Origin: Candidatus Melainabacteria bacterium
GTDB taxonomy: Bacteria; Cyanobacteriota; Vampirovibrionia; Obscuribacterales; Obscuribacteraceae
Length of the DNA: 64,000 bases
Reading direction: 5' to 3'
NCBI GenBank assembly: GCA_016212515.1
Contig: JACRFZ010000043.1
Span: 1 to 64,000, forward strand
Positions 37,837-46,778 of this stretch are shown one piece after another. The notes beneath the pieces are model-generated. The model made no database searches, was not told the origin of the DNA, and saw only the letters and a list, made by a program, of their open reading frames with translations. The position numbers and the translations under genes were made by a program. Numbering within the stretch: position 1 is the stretch's first letter; each line of letters begins with the position of its first letter.

Positions 37837-39048
37837 TCAGCCGTCTTCGTTCAGATCTCCCATGGCGGTGAGGGCGTGAAAGCCTCTCAGCGTTGCAATT
37901 TCACCCTCCACAAGGGCTTTCTCCTCTCGGCGTCCGGCCAGGTTCAGGCAGTGGGAATAAGCTTCCAGGGTCTTCAACAGCCCGACGAAATTGCCGCCCC
38001 GCCGCCGCCTTAAAATGCAGGAGGCTTTGTCGAAGTAGCTTGCGGCCAGGTCCAGTTCTCCTTCGAGCTCAGCCAGTTTCCCCAGCACGAAATAAGGGGA
38101 AGCCTTTGCAGCTGCTGTTTCCGTCAGGTAAAAGCTCCAGCTCCGCAGGGCTTTGTCAGCGAAAATCTTGGCTTTCTCGCGTTCATCCAGACCCAGGTAC
38201 ATTTCTGCCTGGGCGGCATTGGCGCTGCCGGCCAGGCATTTGGAAGTCATTCCGGCGCTTTCATAGTGTTCCCGAAGGAGACCGGCATAACTTAGAGCGG
38301 CTTGATAGTCTTCCATAGCTACGGCTCCCCAGAGCAGGCCCTCGTATGTATAAGCCGTGTTTGGCGTATTTTGCGGCGGCGAAGCCGCTAGTTTTTTAGT
38401 TTCCTCCCAGAGCAGTGCGGCTATCTCGTCTTGACCTAAAAGCTTTTCCCATTTGACCAGGTGCCCTTTGAACTGGCAGCCCTGCTCCCAGGAATCCGGA
38501 TTCAGCCCCTTGGCGAGTACTCTGTCTACGGCTTGGTTGACCTCTGTCAGGCGCGATTGGGCCTCATCGCTTCTACCTAGATTGATGAGAGCTTCGGCTT
38601 CCACCAGGGCCAGAGCATTTTTGATAAAAGCCGGTACGAGGGGATTGTGTTTGTAAAAGCCTTGCAGGATGCTGACTAGAGTTAGTACCAGTCTGTAGCG
38701 GCCCTGGTCTTCGTAGCGGGAAAGCAGCAAGATCAGGGGTGTAGAGGCGGCGAACAGGAAGGGCAGGGTGGGCAGACTGAAGAAGAGACCCAGGTAGCCG
38801 CAGGTTTCCGAAAGCCTTGCTCGTCCGCGGTTCTGCAACCAGAGCTGGAGGCTCGCCAGCGGTATGGTCGAGCAGAAGCAGAGGAAGGTGATGAGCAGGA
38901 AGGGATGGTGCTGCAGGGGCGGCTGGCAGACCAGGACCACGGTGCTGAGAACGGCCGCGCCCAGACCGAGAAAGAACGCCGTGGTGGTCTGCTTCCTTTC
39001 TGTGGCCAGATCTCTGGTAATCAGGGCATCAGCATCGTAGAGGTCCAT
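37837..39048 (-). CDS. membrane protein with TPR-like C-terminal part
   Basis: Four hydrophobic segments occupy residues 22-135 (FFLGLGAAVLSTVVLVCQ, LLITFLCFCSTIPLASL, LGLFFSLPTLPFLFA, and a weaker one near 121). The remaining 270 residues are helical, with tetratricopeptide-like spacing (ALVEAEALINLGRSDEAQ, EAYSHCLNLAGRREEKA). The helical part is probably cytoplasmic and used for protein contacts. No enzymatic motif seen. Confidence 0.65.
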   Translation of the reverse strand: MDLYDADALITRDLATERKQTTTAFFLGLGAAVLSTVVLVCQPPLQHHPFLLITFLCFCSTIPLASLQLWLQNRGRARLSETCGYLGLFFSLPTLPFLFAASTPLILLLSRYEDQGRYRLVLTLVSILQGFYKHNPLVPAFIKNALALVEAEALINLGRSDEAQSRLTEVNQAVDRVLAKGLNPDSWEQGCQFKGHLVKWEKLLGQDEIAALLWEETKKLAASPPQNTPNTAYTYEGLLWGAVAMEDYQAALSYAGLLREHYESAGMTSKCLAGSANAAQAEMYLGLDEREKAKIFADKALRSWSFYLTETAAAKASPYFVLGKLAELEGELDLAASYFDKASCILRRRRGGNFVGLLKTLEAYSHCLNLAGRREEKALVEGEIATLRGFHALTAMGDLNEDG

Positions 39049-39146
39049 GAAGCTCCTATTCCCAGATTCATGTTTATCAGACCGCCTCCCCGAGACTGCA
39101 TGAATTTAGGCTGTTTTTCCTGTGAGGCGTGGGTTTTTAAGGGCCA

Positions 39147-41462
39147 GTGGGTAAAATGTGCAATGTGGACTTCCCCAACAAGCTTATGCGCCTAAACGTC
39201 AATCTCAAAATATCGCATAAAGGTTTCATCCTGGTACTTGTACCGCTTGTCTTTGAATTGGTGTTCTTGATCATCCTTTCTGTCCTGCTTCAAAAAGCGG
39301 AAGAGGAAGTGCAGAGGCAGGTCCGCTCCAAGGCTATTATTTCTCAGGCAAACGCCCTCTCCAAGCTTTTCTATGATGCCGGCGTGGCTATGGGCGGCTA
39401 TTCCATCACCAAGAGCCCCCTCTTCTCGGATCGCTACGACAAGATTGTGCGACAGATTCCGATGGATTTGACGGAGCTGTCTAATCTGGTGGGCGACAAT
39501 GACAAGCAGCAGCAGATTCTGGTCAGGCTTAAAACCATCACCTCCGACGGTCTCAAGATTTTGGGCGAAGCCAAGTCGGCCATCGACGATAACAGGGTGG
39601 ATGTGGCTCAGTTTCGCGCCCGCCACATGTACAAACAGATTCGTCAGCTTGCCGACCAGTTGCAGGATGAACTGAAGGGCTTGACCGAAGACGAGCGCAA
39701 GATTGAAAACGAAAGTCCGGAGCAGCAGAACCGAAGTCGAACTATGGTTAAGGTGTTCCTGGTGGTGGGCGTGGTGGTCAACATAGCCATAGCCTTCCTG
39801 CTCCTCTATTACTTCCTGAAGAGTATCTCCATCCGTCTCAATACGGTCACCGACAACTCCTTCCGCCTGGCTCGCGGTCAGCGGTTGAATCCGCCCCTCA
39901 CCGGTGCAGACGAAATTGCCCAACTGGATGACGCCTTCCGCAGTATGGCGGAAGCTCTGGCGGAAGCCAGCCGCAAGGAAAGAGCCGTAATTGAAAACGC
40001 TGCCGACGTTATTTGTTCCATCGATATGGACGGTAAGTTCGTCGCCATCAACCCCGCTTCCTACGAAAGCTGGGGTTATTATCCCGACGAACTGATGGGG
40101 CGTCGCTTCATCGAAGTGATTGTGCAGGAAGATGTGCCTGAGACGATTCGCTCGGTGCGTTCGGTGCGCGGCGCCACCGGCAAAGTCAGCTTTGAAAACC
40201 GGGTTAAAAAGCGTGACAACTCCCTGGTGCACGTCTTGTGGTCGGCAGACTGGTCAGAGAAAGACCGGGCCCTGTTTTGCGTGGCTCACGACATCACCCA
40301 GCGTAAGTTGGCGGAAGAGACCTTGAGAGCTTCCGAAGAGAGAATCAGAAAAATCATTGACCACATGATCGTCGGACTTTTGATTATCGACAAGGAAGGT
40401 CGAGTGGAGTCGGTCAACCCCAGGTCCGAATCCATGTTCGCCATGCGCAGCCACGAGATGGTTGGTCGCCATATCATGTCCCTCTTTGCCGACAGCCGCA
40501 TTTTCTCCGTCAATGATCCAAGCGACCGGGCCGCTTTCATGGAAACCCTCTTCACGAAAGCAAACAGCCGCATCGGTGAATTCGACTGCTTGAATGCCCG
40601 GGGCGAAGATTTCCCTGTGGAGCTGTCTCTGGCGGAATTCGAGTATGGGGACGGTAAAGTTCGCTACATGGCAAACATTCTCGATGTGTCGGAACGCCGA
40701 GAAGTGGAGCGCATGAAGAAGGAATTCGTCTCCACAGTATCCCACGAACTGCGTACACCACTCACCTCCATTCGCGGCTCCCTCACCCTCCTGGCTGTGG
40801 GAGCTATGGGCGCTCTGCCTGAGCAGGTCAAGAAAGTGGTCAGTATCGCCGAACGCAACACGATCCGCCTGATCGGCCTGATCAACGACATTCTCGATAT
40901 AGAAAAATTGGAAGCCGGCAAACTGGATATGGTCTTTGAGAATTCGCCCCTCACCAATATCCTCGAGCGTTCCGAGCAAGCCGTTTCGGCCTTTGCCGCC
41001 AATAATGGTGTCACCCTTGATATTCAGCCCACCAGCTTGATGGTGCATGCCGATGGCGACAGGCTAGTGCAGGTCATCGTCAACCTGGTCTCCAACGCCG
41101 TCAAATTCTCACCAAAAGGAGCCGCCGTCACGGTGGCTTCCGAAGAGATACCGGGCGGCATGATCGAGATTCGTGTTATTGACCGTGGTCGTGGTATCCC
41201 CGAATCTTTCAAGAACAGACTCTTCCAGCGCTTCCAGCAGGTGGAAGCTTCCGACGCCAAGAAGAAAGGCGGTACAGGCTTGGGACTGGCCATCTGTAAG
41301 GGCATCGTGGAACAACATGGCGGTAGCATCGGAGTTGAGTCGGAAGAAGGACGCGGTTCCATGTTCTGGTTCCGTGTGCCCAAGGCCCAGGTGATTGTCG
41401 CTCCAGTTTCGGCGCAACCTGCTACCGATGCAGGTATGGTCACCATGAGTTTGCATCAGTAA
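39147..41462 (+). CDS. sensor histidine kinase (CHASE3-like, HAMP, two PAS)
   Basis: Membrane-bound sensor kinase of 771 residues. A first transmembrane helix (about 27-47) and a second (about 204-223) enclose a helical extracytoplasmic sensor similar to CHASE3. HAMP follows (about 224-277), then PAS1 (275-390), PAS2 (395-515), the dimerisation/phosphoacceptor helix with His533 in STVSHELRTPLTS, and a HATPase domain with NLVSNAVKFS, DRGRGIP and GTGLGLAICKGI. No receiver is attached. Starts at GTG 39147, with ATG 39156 and 39186 as alternatives. The two receivers and the GGDEF protein downstream on the same strand are the likely partners. Confidence 0.92.
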   Translation: MGKMCNVDFPNKLMRLNVNLKISHKGFILVLVPLVFELVFLIILSVLLQKAEEEVQRQVRSKAIISQANALSKLFYDAGVAMGGYSITKSPLFSDRYDKIVRQIPMDLTELSNLVGDNDKQQQILVRLKTITSDGLKILGEAKSAIDDNRVDVAQFRARHMYKQIRQLADQLQDELKGLTEDERKIENESPEQQNRSRTMVKVFLVVGVVVNIAIAFLLLYYFLKSISIRLNTVTDNSFRLARGQRLNPPLTGADEIAQLDDAFRSMAEALAEASRKERAVIENAADVICSIDMDGKFVAINPASYESWGYYPDELMGRRFIEVIVQEDVPETIRSVRSVRGATGKVSFENRVKKRDNSLVHVLWSADWSEKDRALFCVAHDITQRKLAEETLRASEERIRKIIDHMIVGLLIIDKEGRVESVNPRSESMFAMRSHEMVGRHIMSLFADSRIFSVNDPSDRAAFMETLFTKANSRIGEFDCLNARGEDFPVELSLAEFEYGDGKVRYMANILDVSERREVERMKKEFVSTVSHELRTPLTSIRGSLTLLAVGAMGALPEQVKKVVSIAERNTIRLIGLINDILDIEKLEAGKLDMVFENSPLTNILERSEQAVSAFAANNGVTLDIQPTSLMVHADGDRLVQVIVNLVSNAVKFSPKGAAVTVASEEIPGGMIEIRVIDRGRGIPESFKNRLFQRFQQVEASDAKKKGGTGLGLAICKGIVEQHGGSIGVESEEGRGSMFWFRVPKAQVIVAPVSAQPATDAGMVTMSLHQ

Positions 41463-41499
41463 ATTGTGATTTTATCCACTCAATAAAGGGAATGATTTC

Positions 41500-41517
41500 C
41501 TTGAATATTTTCAAGGG
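41500..41517 (+). repeat. inverted repeat before the first receiver gene
   Basis: CCTTGAA (41500-41506) and TTCAAGG (41511-41517) form a perfect 7-bp inverted repeat with loop TATT, 26 bases upstream of the receiver start. There is no U-run after it, so it is more likely an operator or mRNA hairpin than a terminator. Confidence 0.35.
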
Positions 41518-41543
41518 GATAAGATGGGTCTTGAGAGGTAGCC

Positions 41544-42008
41544 ATGAAAGTTCTCATAATCGATGACGAAGAGGACTTTCGCACGGTAGCAAGTTCTTGT
41601 CTGGGACTTTTGAACGGTGCGGAAGTTTTTGAAGCCGGCTCCGGGGCGGAAGGGATTGATCTGGCCTGCCAGGAGAAGCCCGATGTTATTCTGCTCGATC
41701 TTTGCATGCCCGGCATGGATGGCAAGCAGACTTTGCGCAATTTGCGAGAAAGACCGGCTGCTTCCGACGTGCCTGTAATTTTTTGCACCACCGTGGGTAT
41801 GTTTGAGCAGTTTGAAGAGATGAAGAGCATGGGCGCCCTGGCCGTCATCACCAAGCCTTTTGATCCCCTCAAGCTCTACGAGCAGATCAACACTATCCTG
41901 GTTACCGCCGGGAAAATGCCCGCCTCTGAAGGTGAGGAGAAAGTTCAATATAAGCTGGTGGAAGTGGCCGGCGACCCGGAAGAGAATGTTCCTCCTCCGG
42001 ACGAGTAA
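41544..42008 (+). CDS. single-domain response regulator with C-terminal tail
   Basis: A receiver domain (1-120) with the acidic pair Asp8-Asp9 (IIDDEE), the phospho-acceptor Asp52 in LLDLCMPGMDG, the Thr/Ser switch region (FCTTVG) and Lys in ITKPFDP. It ends in about 30 polar residues without an output domain. Probably a phosphate relay or target of the kinase immediately upstream. SD GAGAGG before the ATG. Confidence 0.9.
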   Translation: MKVLIIDDEEDFRTVASSCLGLLNGAEVFEAGSGAEGIDLACQEKPDVILLDLCMPGMDGKQTLRNLRERPAASDVPVIFCTTVGMFEQFEEMKSMGALAVITKPFDPLKLYEQINTILVTAGKMPASEGEEKVQYKLVEVAGDPEENVPPPDE

Positions 42009-42147
42009 GGGATTTGCCCTTTTGGGCGTTAAATAAATGTAGCTGGGTATTAAAGCTATAGGGGCAAATGTTTGTCCGTCTTTTGGCAAGAATTTCAACA
42101 GCGTTGGCGTCTGAATTTCAATTCTATTTTTAAGGAGCACCCCACTC

Positions 42148-42513
42148 ATGAGAGTTCTCATCATCGATGATGAAGAAGATACACGTCAGATTGCTTGCAT
42201 GAGCCTGAGTTTGCTTGGCGGGCTTGATGTGATCGAAGCGGAAAACGGACAGGACGGTGTCAATAAGGCGGCCGTAGAGCAGCCTGATGTCATACTTTTA
42301 GACATGATGATGCCCATGATGGATGGACCGTCTACCCTGGAAGCGCTTAGAAGCAACGACCGGACGCGCAATATTCCGGTTATTTTTCTTACCGCCAAGG
42401 CTATGACCTCGGAAATTGAGAAGCTGAAGCGTATGGGCGCCAGAGGGGTTTTGACCAAGCCCTTCGACCCCACGGTGCTGGCCAATCAGATGCGAGCCAT
42501 TCTGGAGGGTTAG
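42148..42513 (+). CDS. single-domain response regulator
   Basis: A CheY-like protein of 121 residues, closely similar in its first ten residues to the one before it (MRVLIIDDEED). It has Asp52 in LLDMMMPMMDG, a Thr in FLTAKA and Lys in LTKPFDP. The strong AAGGAG and 8-bp distance to the next gene suggest an operon. Together with the previous receiver it may be a duplicated pair with divided roles. Confidence 0.92.
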   Translation: MRVLIIDDEEDTRQIACMSLSLLGGLDVIEAENGQDGVNKAAVEQPDVILLDMMMPMMDGPSTLEALRSNDRTRNIPVIFLTAKAMTSEIEKLKRMGARGVLTKPFDPTVLANQMRAILEG

Positions 42514-42521
42514 CTTGAAGT

Positions 42522-44177
42522 ATGGCTAACTGGCAGGAAACCTTTTCGGAGCTAAAGAGTCAGTACGTCCAACGGTCTACTGATAGATTGGCTCAGATTA
42601 TCGAATTGGTGACCAAGCTCATCTCCAATCCCATGAATAAAGATCTGGTGCAGCAACTGTCCCGGCACTTCCACTGGCTGGCAGGTTCAGGCAGCATGTA
42701 TGGTTTTCAGAAAGTTTCGGCCATGGGTCTTGAAGGCGAGCGCCTCTGCGATCAGATTGTCAGCCAACCGGGGGCTGCCGCCCCGCAAGATCTTGAGAAA
42801 TTGAAGTCGCTTCTGCAGGAGCTTTCGGTGCAGTTCACCGGACCGGAAGAATCCGGCGATACCACCGTCAATTTGAGCAAAGCCCGAGCCGTGGTCAATT
42901 CCGGCAAGCAAGAAGTGCTGGTCATCGATGAAGATCAAAAAGACCTTGAGAGTTTGCGCAAGCAAGTGGAGGAAAGCGGACTTGCCTTCCGCTCCGCCCG
43001 TTCTTTTGCCACCACTATTGCCGAACTGGAAAAGCGCATGCCGGAAGGACTCATTTTAGAGATTCCGCTGCCGGACGGTGATGCCTACGAGCTGGTGGAG
43101 CGGGTACGCTCCATGCCGGGCGGCGACGAGATGGCCATCATCATCGTCTCCAAGCAAACCGGCTTCCTCGACAAGGTGCGCTCCATACACTGCGGCGCCG
43201 ATGCCCATTTTGAAAAGCCGGTGGACATGAAGGCCATGTTCAGGCGCCTGCGTTATTTGCTCGATAAACGGTATCAGGAAACGCCGCGGATTCTCTCGGT
43301 GGAAGACGATCCGGACCAGGCGGCATTTATCAGAGCCTTTCTGGAATCGGCTGGCTATCAGGTAAGAACCTGTACTGATCCCAAAAACTTTGAGTCGTAT
43401 ATGTCGGCTTTTCAGCCCGATCTGGTTTTGCTCGATGTTATGTTGCCGGGCATGACCGGTTATGAATTGGCTCGTTATATCAGGCAGGATGAGCGTCATG
43501 CCACCTTGCCGGTGCTCTTTCTTACCACCCAGGGGCAAATAGATGCCCGCATCGAGAGTGCCAGATCCGGTGGCGACGATCACCTGGTCAAGCCTGTGCC
43601 GCCGGCCTTGCTTTTGAGTTCGGTCAGTTCTCGCCTGGAGCGCGCTCGTTTCCTGAAAACCCTTTTGCGCCGGGATGGACTTACTTCTCTTCTGAACCAC
43701 ACTTCCTTCATGGAACAGGCTCAAACGGTGATTGCCCAGCGCCGTCGCCATGCCGGCTACACGGCCTTGATTTTGCTCGACATCGATTACTTCCGTTCCA
43801 TCAACGAAAGGCATGGCTATCCCGGCGGCGACAAGGTGCTTGTGGCCCTATCTTTGCTTTTGCGCAGGCGCTTGCGGCAGTCGGATATCATCGGGCGCTA
43901 TGCAGGCGATGAACTGGGCATCATTGCCGATGGTCTGGATGAGGCTGAGGCTCTGCATCTTGCCGGTCGCCTCCTGGCTGACTTTGCCGCTATTCAACAT
44001 TCCACCCTTTCCCATTCCGGATTTTATGCAACTTGTTCGGCCGGTATCTCCATACTGGATGCTAAGAATATGACGGTGGAATCGTGGCTTGGTTCGGCCT
44101 ATAAAGCCTTGCAGCAAGCCAAGAATGCCGGACGCAATTGTGCCATTGCTTATCACGAGGAAGCTGTCAGCCGATAG
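42522..44177 (+). CDS. HPt-REC-REC-GGDEF hybrid regulator
   Basis: A 551-residue protein of four domains. HPt (about 1-105): His51 in HFHWLAGSGSMYGF, with Ala in place of the usual Lys of the LKG motif. REC1 (131-245): the acidic pair and Lys232 are kept, but the phospho-acceptor position is Glu180 (LILEIPLPDG). REC2 (256-375): canonical Asp305 in LLDVMLPG. GGDEF (about 383-545): LDIDYFRSIN and RYAGDELG, i.e. AGDEL instead of GGDEF; it is plausibly active for cyclic-di-GMP synthesis but uncertain. It should pass kinase signals to a second-messenger output. No EAL domain is present. Confidence 0.9.
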   Translation: MANWQETFSELKSQYVQRSTDRLAQIIELVTKLISNPMNKDLVQQLSRHFHWLAGSGSMYGFQKVSAMGLEGERLCDQIVSQPGAAAPQDLEKLKSLLQELSVQFTGPEESGDTTVNLSKARAVVNSGKQEVLVIDEDQKDLESLRKQVEESGLAFRSARSFATTIAELEKRMPEGLILEIPLPDGDAYELVERVRSMPGGDEMAIIIVSKQTGFLDKVRSIHCGADAHFEKPVDMKAMFRRLRYLLDKRYQETPRILSVEDDPDQAAFIRAFLESAGYQVRTCTDPKNFESYMSAFQPDLVLLDVMLPGMTGYELARYIRQDERHATLPVLFLTTQGQIDARIESARSGGDDHLVKPVPPALLLSSVSSRLERARFLKTLLRRDGLTSLLNHTSFMEQAQTVIAQRRRHAGYTALILLDIDYFRSINERHGYPGGDKVLVALSLLLRRRLRQSDIIGRYAGDELGIIADGLDEAEALHLAGRLLADFAAIQHSTLSHSGFYATCSAGISILDAKNMTVESWLGSAYKALQQAKNAGRNCAIAYHEEAVSR

Positions 44178-44227
44178 CTTCCACCAAAATCTAAGTGTAG
44201 ATTCGCTATAGACGTTTTTGTTCTGGT

Positions 44228-44252
44228 GCTGGTAGTGCCACTGCTGGTAGTG
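44228..44252 (+). repeat. short direct repeat in the gpsA leader
   Basis: GCTGGTAGTG occurs twice, at 44228-44237 and 44243-44252, five bases apart. The intervening bases let GCCACT pair with AGTGGC, so it can also be read as a small hairpin. Apart from this the 260-bp gap before gpsA shows nothing convincing. Confidence 0.3.
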
Positions 44253-44437
44253 GCGTGCCTCGGTGCCGGCCGGGACACGCGCACTCTGGAAGATCTGCTT
44301 CTTTCCGTTGGGGGCAGAGACAAAGAAGATTACAGTTTTCCCTTGGAAACAGGGGACGGTCGAAACAATATGCCCAGGCAAGCTCTACAATAGATATGCA
44401 AAATGTTGAAGGTCGGTCGAAAGGGAAGCAGTTGGCA

Positions 44438-45451
44438 ATGGGGCGGCAAGATGAGGCAGTACCTTTAACCAGGGTGTCCATATTGGGAGCGGGTTCCTGG
44501 GGTCTGACCCTGGCTCAGATGCTTGGCCGCAAGGAAAATTACAGCGTCAACGTCTATTGTCGTGATGCCGACCGCTGCCTGCGCCTTTCCCAGCTTCACA
44601 TCATGGACAAGCCGCGAGAGCAGGCGTTGCCTCCTGCTGTAAGACTTTTCTCGCAGCTCAAGCCCTGTTTGGATGCCGATTACATAATAGCGGCCTGCAC
44701 ATCCCAGGGCTTGCGTTCTCTACTGCTCTCGGTGGCCGAGCTGAAGGTGCCGGTGCCGATTTTGATCAGCGCAGTCAAGGGGTTGGAATTACAAACTCAT
44801 ATGCGCATGAGCGAGGTAGTGGCTTCTGTGCTTCCCGATACCAGGGTGGCGGTTCTTAGCGGTCCCAATCTGGCTATGGAAGTTTTGAACGGCATGCCCA
44901 CTGCTTCTGTAGTGGCTGCTAGCGATCTGGAGCTTGCCAAGTCGCTGCGCTCCGTTTTAAGCGCACCCAAGTTTCGCGTCTATGCCAATGATGACCTGGT
45001 GGGTGTGGAGCTGGGTGGTACCCTGAAAAATGTCATAGCAATTGCAGCGGGAGCCTGTGATGGTCTGGGTCTGGGCGTGAACGCCAAGGCCTCTCTTTTG
45101 ACCAGGGGGCTGGCGGAAATGTCTCGCCTGGCTGTCAAGCTGGGGGCTAAGCCCACTACTCTTGCCGGTCTTGCCGGTATGGGCGATTTGTTCGCTACCT
45201 GTGAAAGCCAGCTCTCACGTAACTATCAAGTTGGTTTCGGGCTTGCCAGGGGGCAGGGACTCGACCAGATTCTCACGGAGCTTGGTCAGGTCGCGGAGGG
45301 AGTTACCACCACCCATGCCGTTTGTGAACTTTCGATAAGACTGGGACTGGAGCTGCCCATCGCAGAGCAAGTGGAGTCCACACTAAGGGGTATTTCAACG
45401 CCGGCGGGCGCGATCATGGCGCTTCTTTCCAGACCTCTGGCCAACGAATAA
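44438..45451 (+). CDS. gpsA: NAD(P)H-dependent glycerol-3-phosphate dehydrogenase
   Basis: Makes sn-glycerol 3-phosphate from dihydroxyacetone phosphate for phospholipid synthesis. Rossmann motif ILGAGSWGLTLAQML, conserved SAVKGLE, VLSGPNLAMEV, the LKNVIAIAAGACDGLG helix, and the C-terminal AGMGDLFATC. From the ATG at 44438 it is 337 residues, the usual size. The frame is open further upstream, but the ATG at 44438 has AAGGGAAG before it and starts just ahead of the domain. Confidence 0.95.
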   Translation: MGRQDEAVPLTRVSILGAGSWGLTLAQMLGRKENYSVNVYCRDADRCLRLSQLHIMDKPREQALPPAVRLFSQLKPCLDADYIIAACTSQGLRSLLLSVAELKVPVPILISAVKGLELQTHMRMSEVVASVLPDTRVAVLSGPNLAMEVLNGMPTASVVAASDLELAKSLRSVLSAPKFRVYANDDLVGVELGGTLKNVIAIAAGACDGLGLGVNAKASLLTRGLAEMSRLAVKLGAKPTTLAGLAGMGDLFATCESQLSRNYQVGFGLARGQGLDQILTELGQVAEGVTTTHAVCELSIRLGLELPIAEQVESTLRGISTPAGAIMALLSRPLANE

Positions 45452-45516
45452 GTAAAAATTGCGACCTGAAAAGTAGAGTTATGAGCAGATAGAAGGGAAA
45501 TTACAAGGGGATTAAG

Positions 45517-46770
45517 GTGCCGAATCGAGTATTGATGCTGTCCTGGGAATATCCGCCGCGCATTATTGGCGGATTGGCTCGCGTGGTCTGGGCTCTTTCC
45601 CGTGAGCTGGCCTTGACCGGCGTGGAAGTGCATGTGGTGACTGCCGATCACCCGGGGCAGGCCGAACACGAAGTGGTGGACGGTGTGCACATTCACCGTG
45701 TGAAAACTCAGACCGATACTACCCCTGATTTTCTCTCCTGGGTGAATCGCTTCAATTTCGGACTTCTGCAGTATGCCATCAAACTGCACCAGGAGAAACC
45801 CTTCGACATCGTGCACGCCCATGACTGGATGGTAACCGACGCGGCCTGGGTGCTCAAATCCGGTTTCGGCATACCAATGGTTGCCACCATGCACGCCACT
45901 GAAGCCGGGCGCATGCACGGCATTCACAACGACTTGCAGCGCTACATCCACCAGATGGAATGGCGTCTTACTTTTGAAGCCTGGGAAGTAATCGTCAATT
46001 CTCATGCCATGCACGGGGAATTGCAAGCGCTCTTCGGTTTGCCCGCCAACAAGATTGCTGTGGTGCCCAACGGCACCGATCCTTCGGTTTTCGATTTCCA
46101 ATATGACGCCCGTCAGACACGCAGTCGCTACGTCTCCGAGCATCAGCAGATCGTTCTTTATGTGGGCCGCATGGTGCGTGAGAAAGGTGTGCATGTGCTG
46201 CTCGAATCAGTGCCGCGTGTGATCTCGGAAAGACCGGGTACGCAGTTCCTCTTTGTCGGAACCGGCTACTATCTGGATGACTTGCGGCGACAGGCGCAGT
46301 ATATGGGTATTTCGCACTGCACTCATTTCCTTGGTTATGTGGGTGATGAAGAACTCAAGCATCTCTATAAGTCTGTGGATGCGGTATGTATTCCCAGTCT
46401 TTATGAGCCTTTCGGTATTGTGGCTCTGGAGGGAATGGCGGCCCAGGTACCGGTGGTCACATCCGACGTGGGTGGCCTGAAAGACTTTGTGGAACATATG
46501 GAAACCGGCGTCACCACCTATGCCGGTGATGCCGGCTCCCTGGCCTGGGGCTTGCTTCAAGTCTTGCGTAATCCCGAACTTTCCAATTACCTGCGTGAGA
46601 CCGCATACGACAAGGTGCAGCATATCTATAACTGGAAAGTGATTGCCAGGCGCACCAGGGAAGTCTATCAAAAGGTATTGCGCGAGTCTGAAATAGTAGC
46701 TTCAGGCCTGAACAATGTAGTGGAAAGCGAAGCCGTCAAGACAGTTGCCGCCAAGGGCAAAGGGAGGTAA
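45517..46770 (+). CDS. glycosyltransferase family 4/5-like (GT-B)
   Basis: GT-B retaining glycosyltransferase of 417 residues. The N-terminus has the glycogen-synthase-like SWEYPPRIIGGLARVV. The C-terminal Rossmann half has the acceptor/donor loop VGRMVREKGVHVLLES and the E-x7-E motif in YEPFGIVALEGMA. The sugar donor cannot be called from sequence. It is followed 8 bp later by a nucleotidyltransferase, so it may use GDP-mannose or a related sugar in cell-surface polysaccharide or storage polymer synthesis. Starts at GTG with AAGGGG upstream. Confidence 0.88.
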   Translation: MPNRVLMLSWEYPPRIIGGLARVVWALSRELALTGVEVHVVTADHPGQAEHEVVDGVHIHRVKTQTDTTPDFLSWVNRFNFGLLQYAIKLHQEKPFDIVHAHDWMVTDAAWVLKSGFGIPMVATMHATEAGRMHGIHNDLQRYIHQMEWRLTFEAWEVIVNSHAMHGELQALFGLPANKIAVVPNGTDPSVFDFQYDARQTRSRYVSEHQQIVLYVGRMVREKGVHVLLESVPRVISERPGTQFLFVGTGYYLDDLRRQAQYMGISHCTHFLGYVGDEELKHLYKSVDAVCIPSLYEPFGIVALEGMAAQVPVVTSDVGGLKDFVEHMETGVTTYAGDAGSLAWGLLQVLRNPELSNYLRETAYDKVQHIYNWKVIARRTREVYQKVLRESEIVASGLNNVVESEAVKTVAAKGKGR

Positions 46771-46778
46771 GTAAGAGC

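Noticed and set aside
39192-40232. Minus-strand frame of 346 codons inside the sensor kinase
   Set aside because: Antisense to a clear kinase gene; His-rich composition typical of shadows.
42009-42147. GCCCTTTTGGGC hairpin between the two receivers as terminator
   Set aside because: Only four base pairs and no U-run after it.
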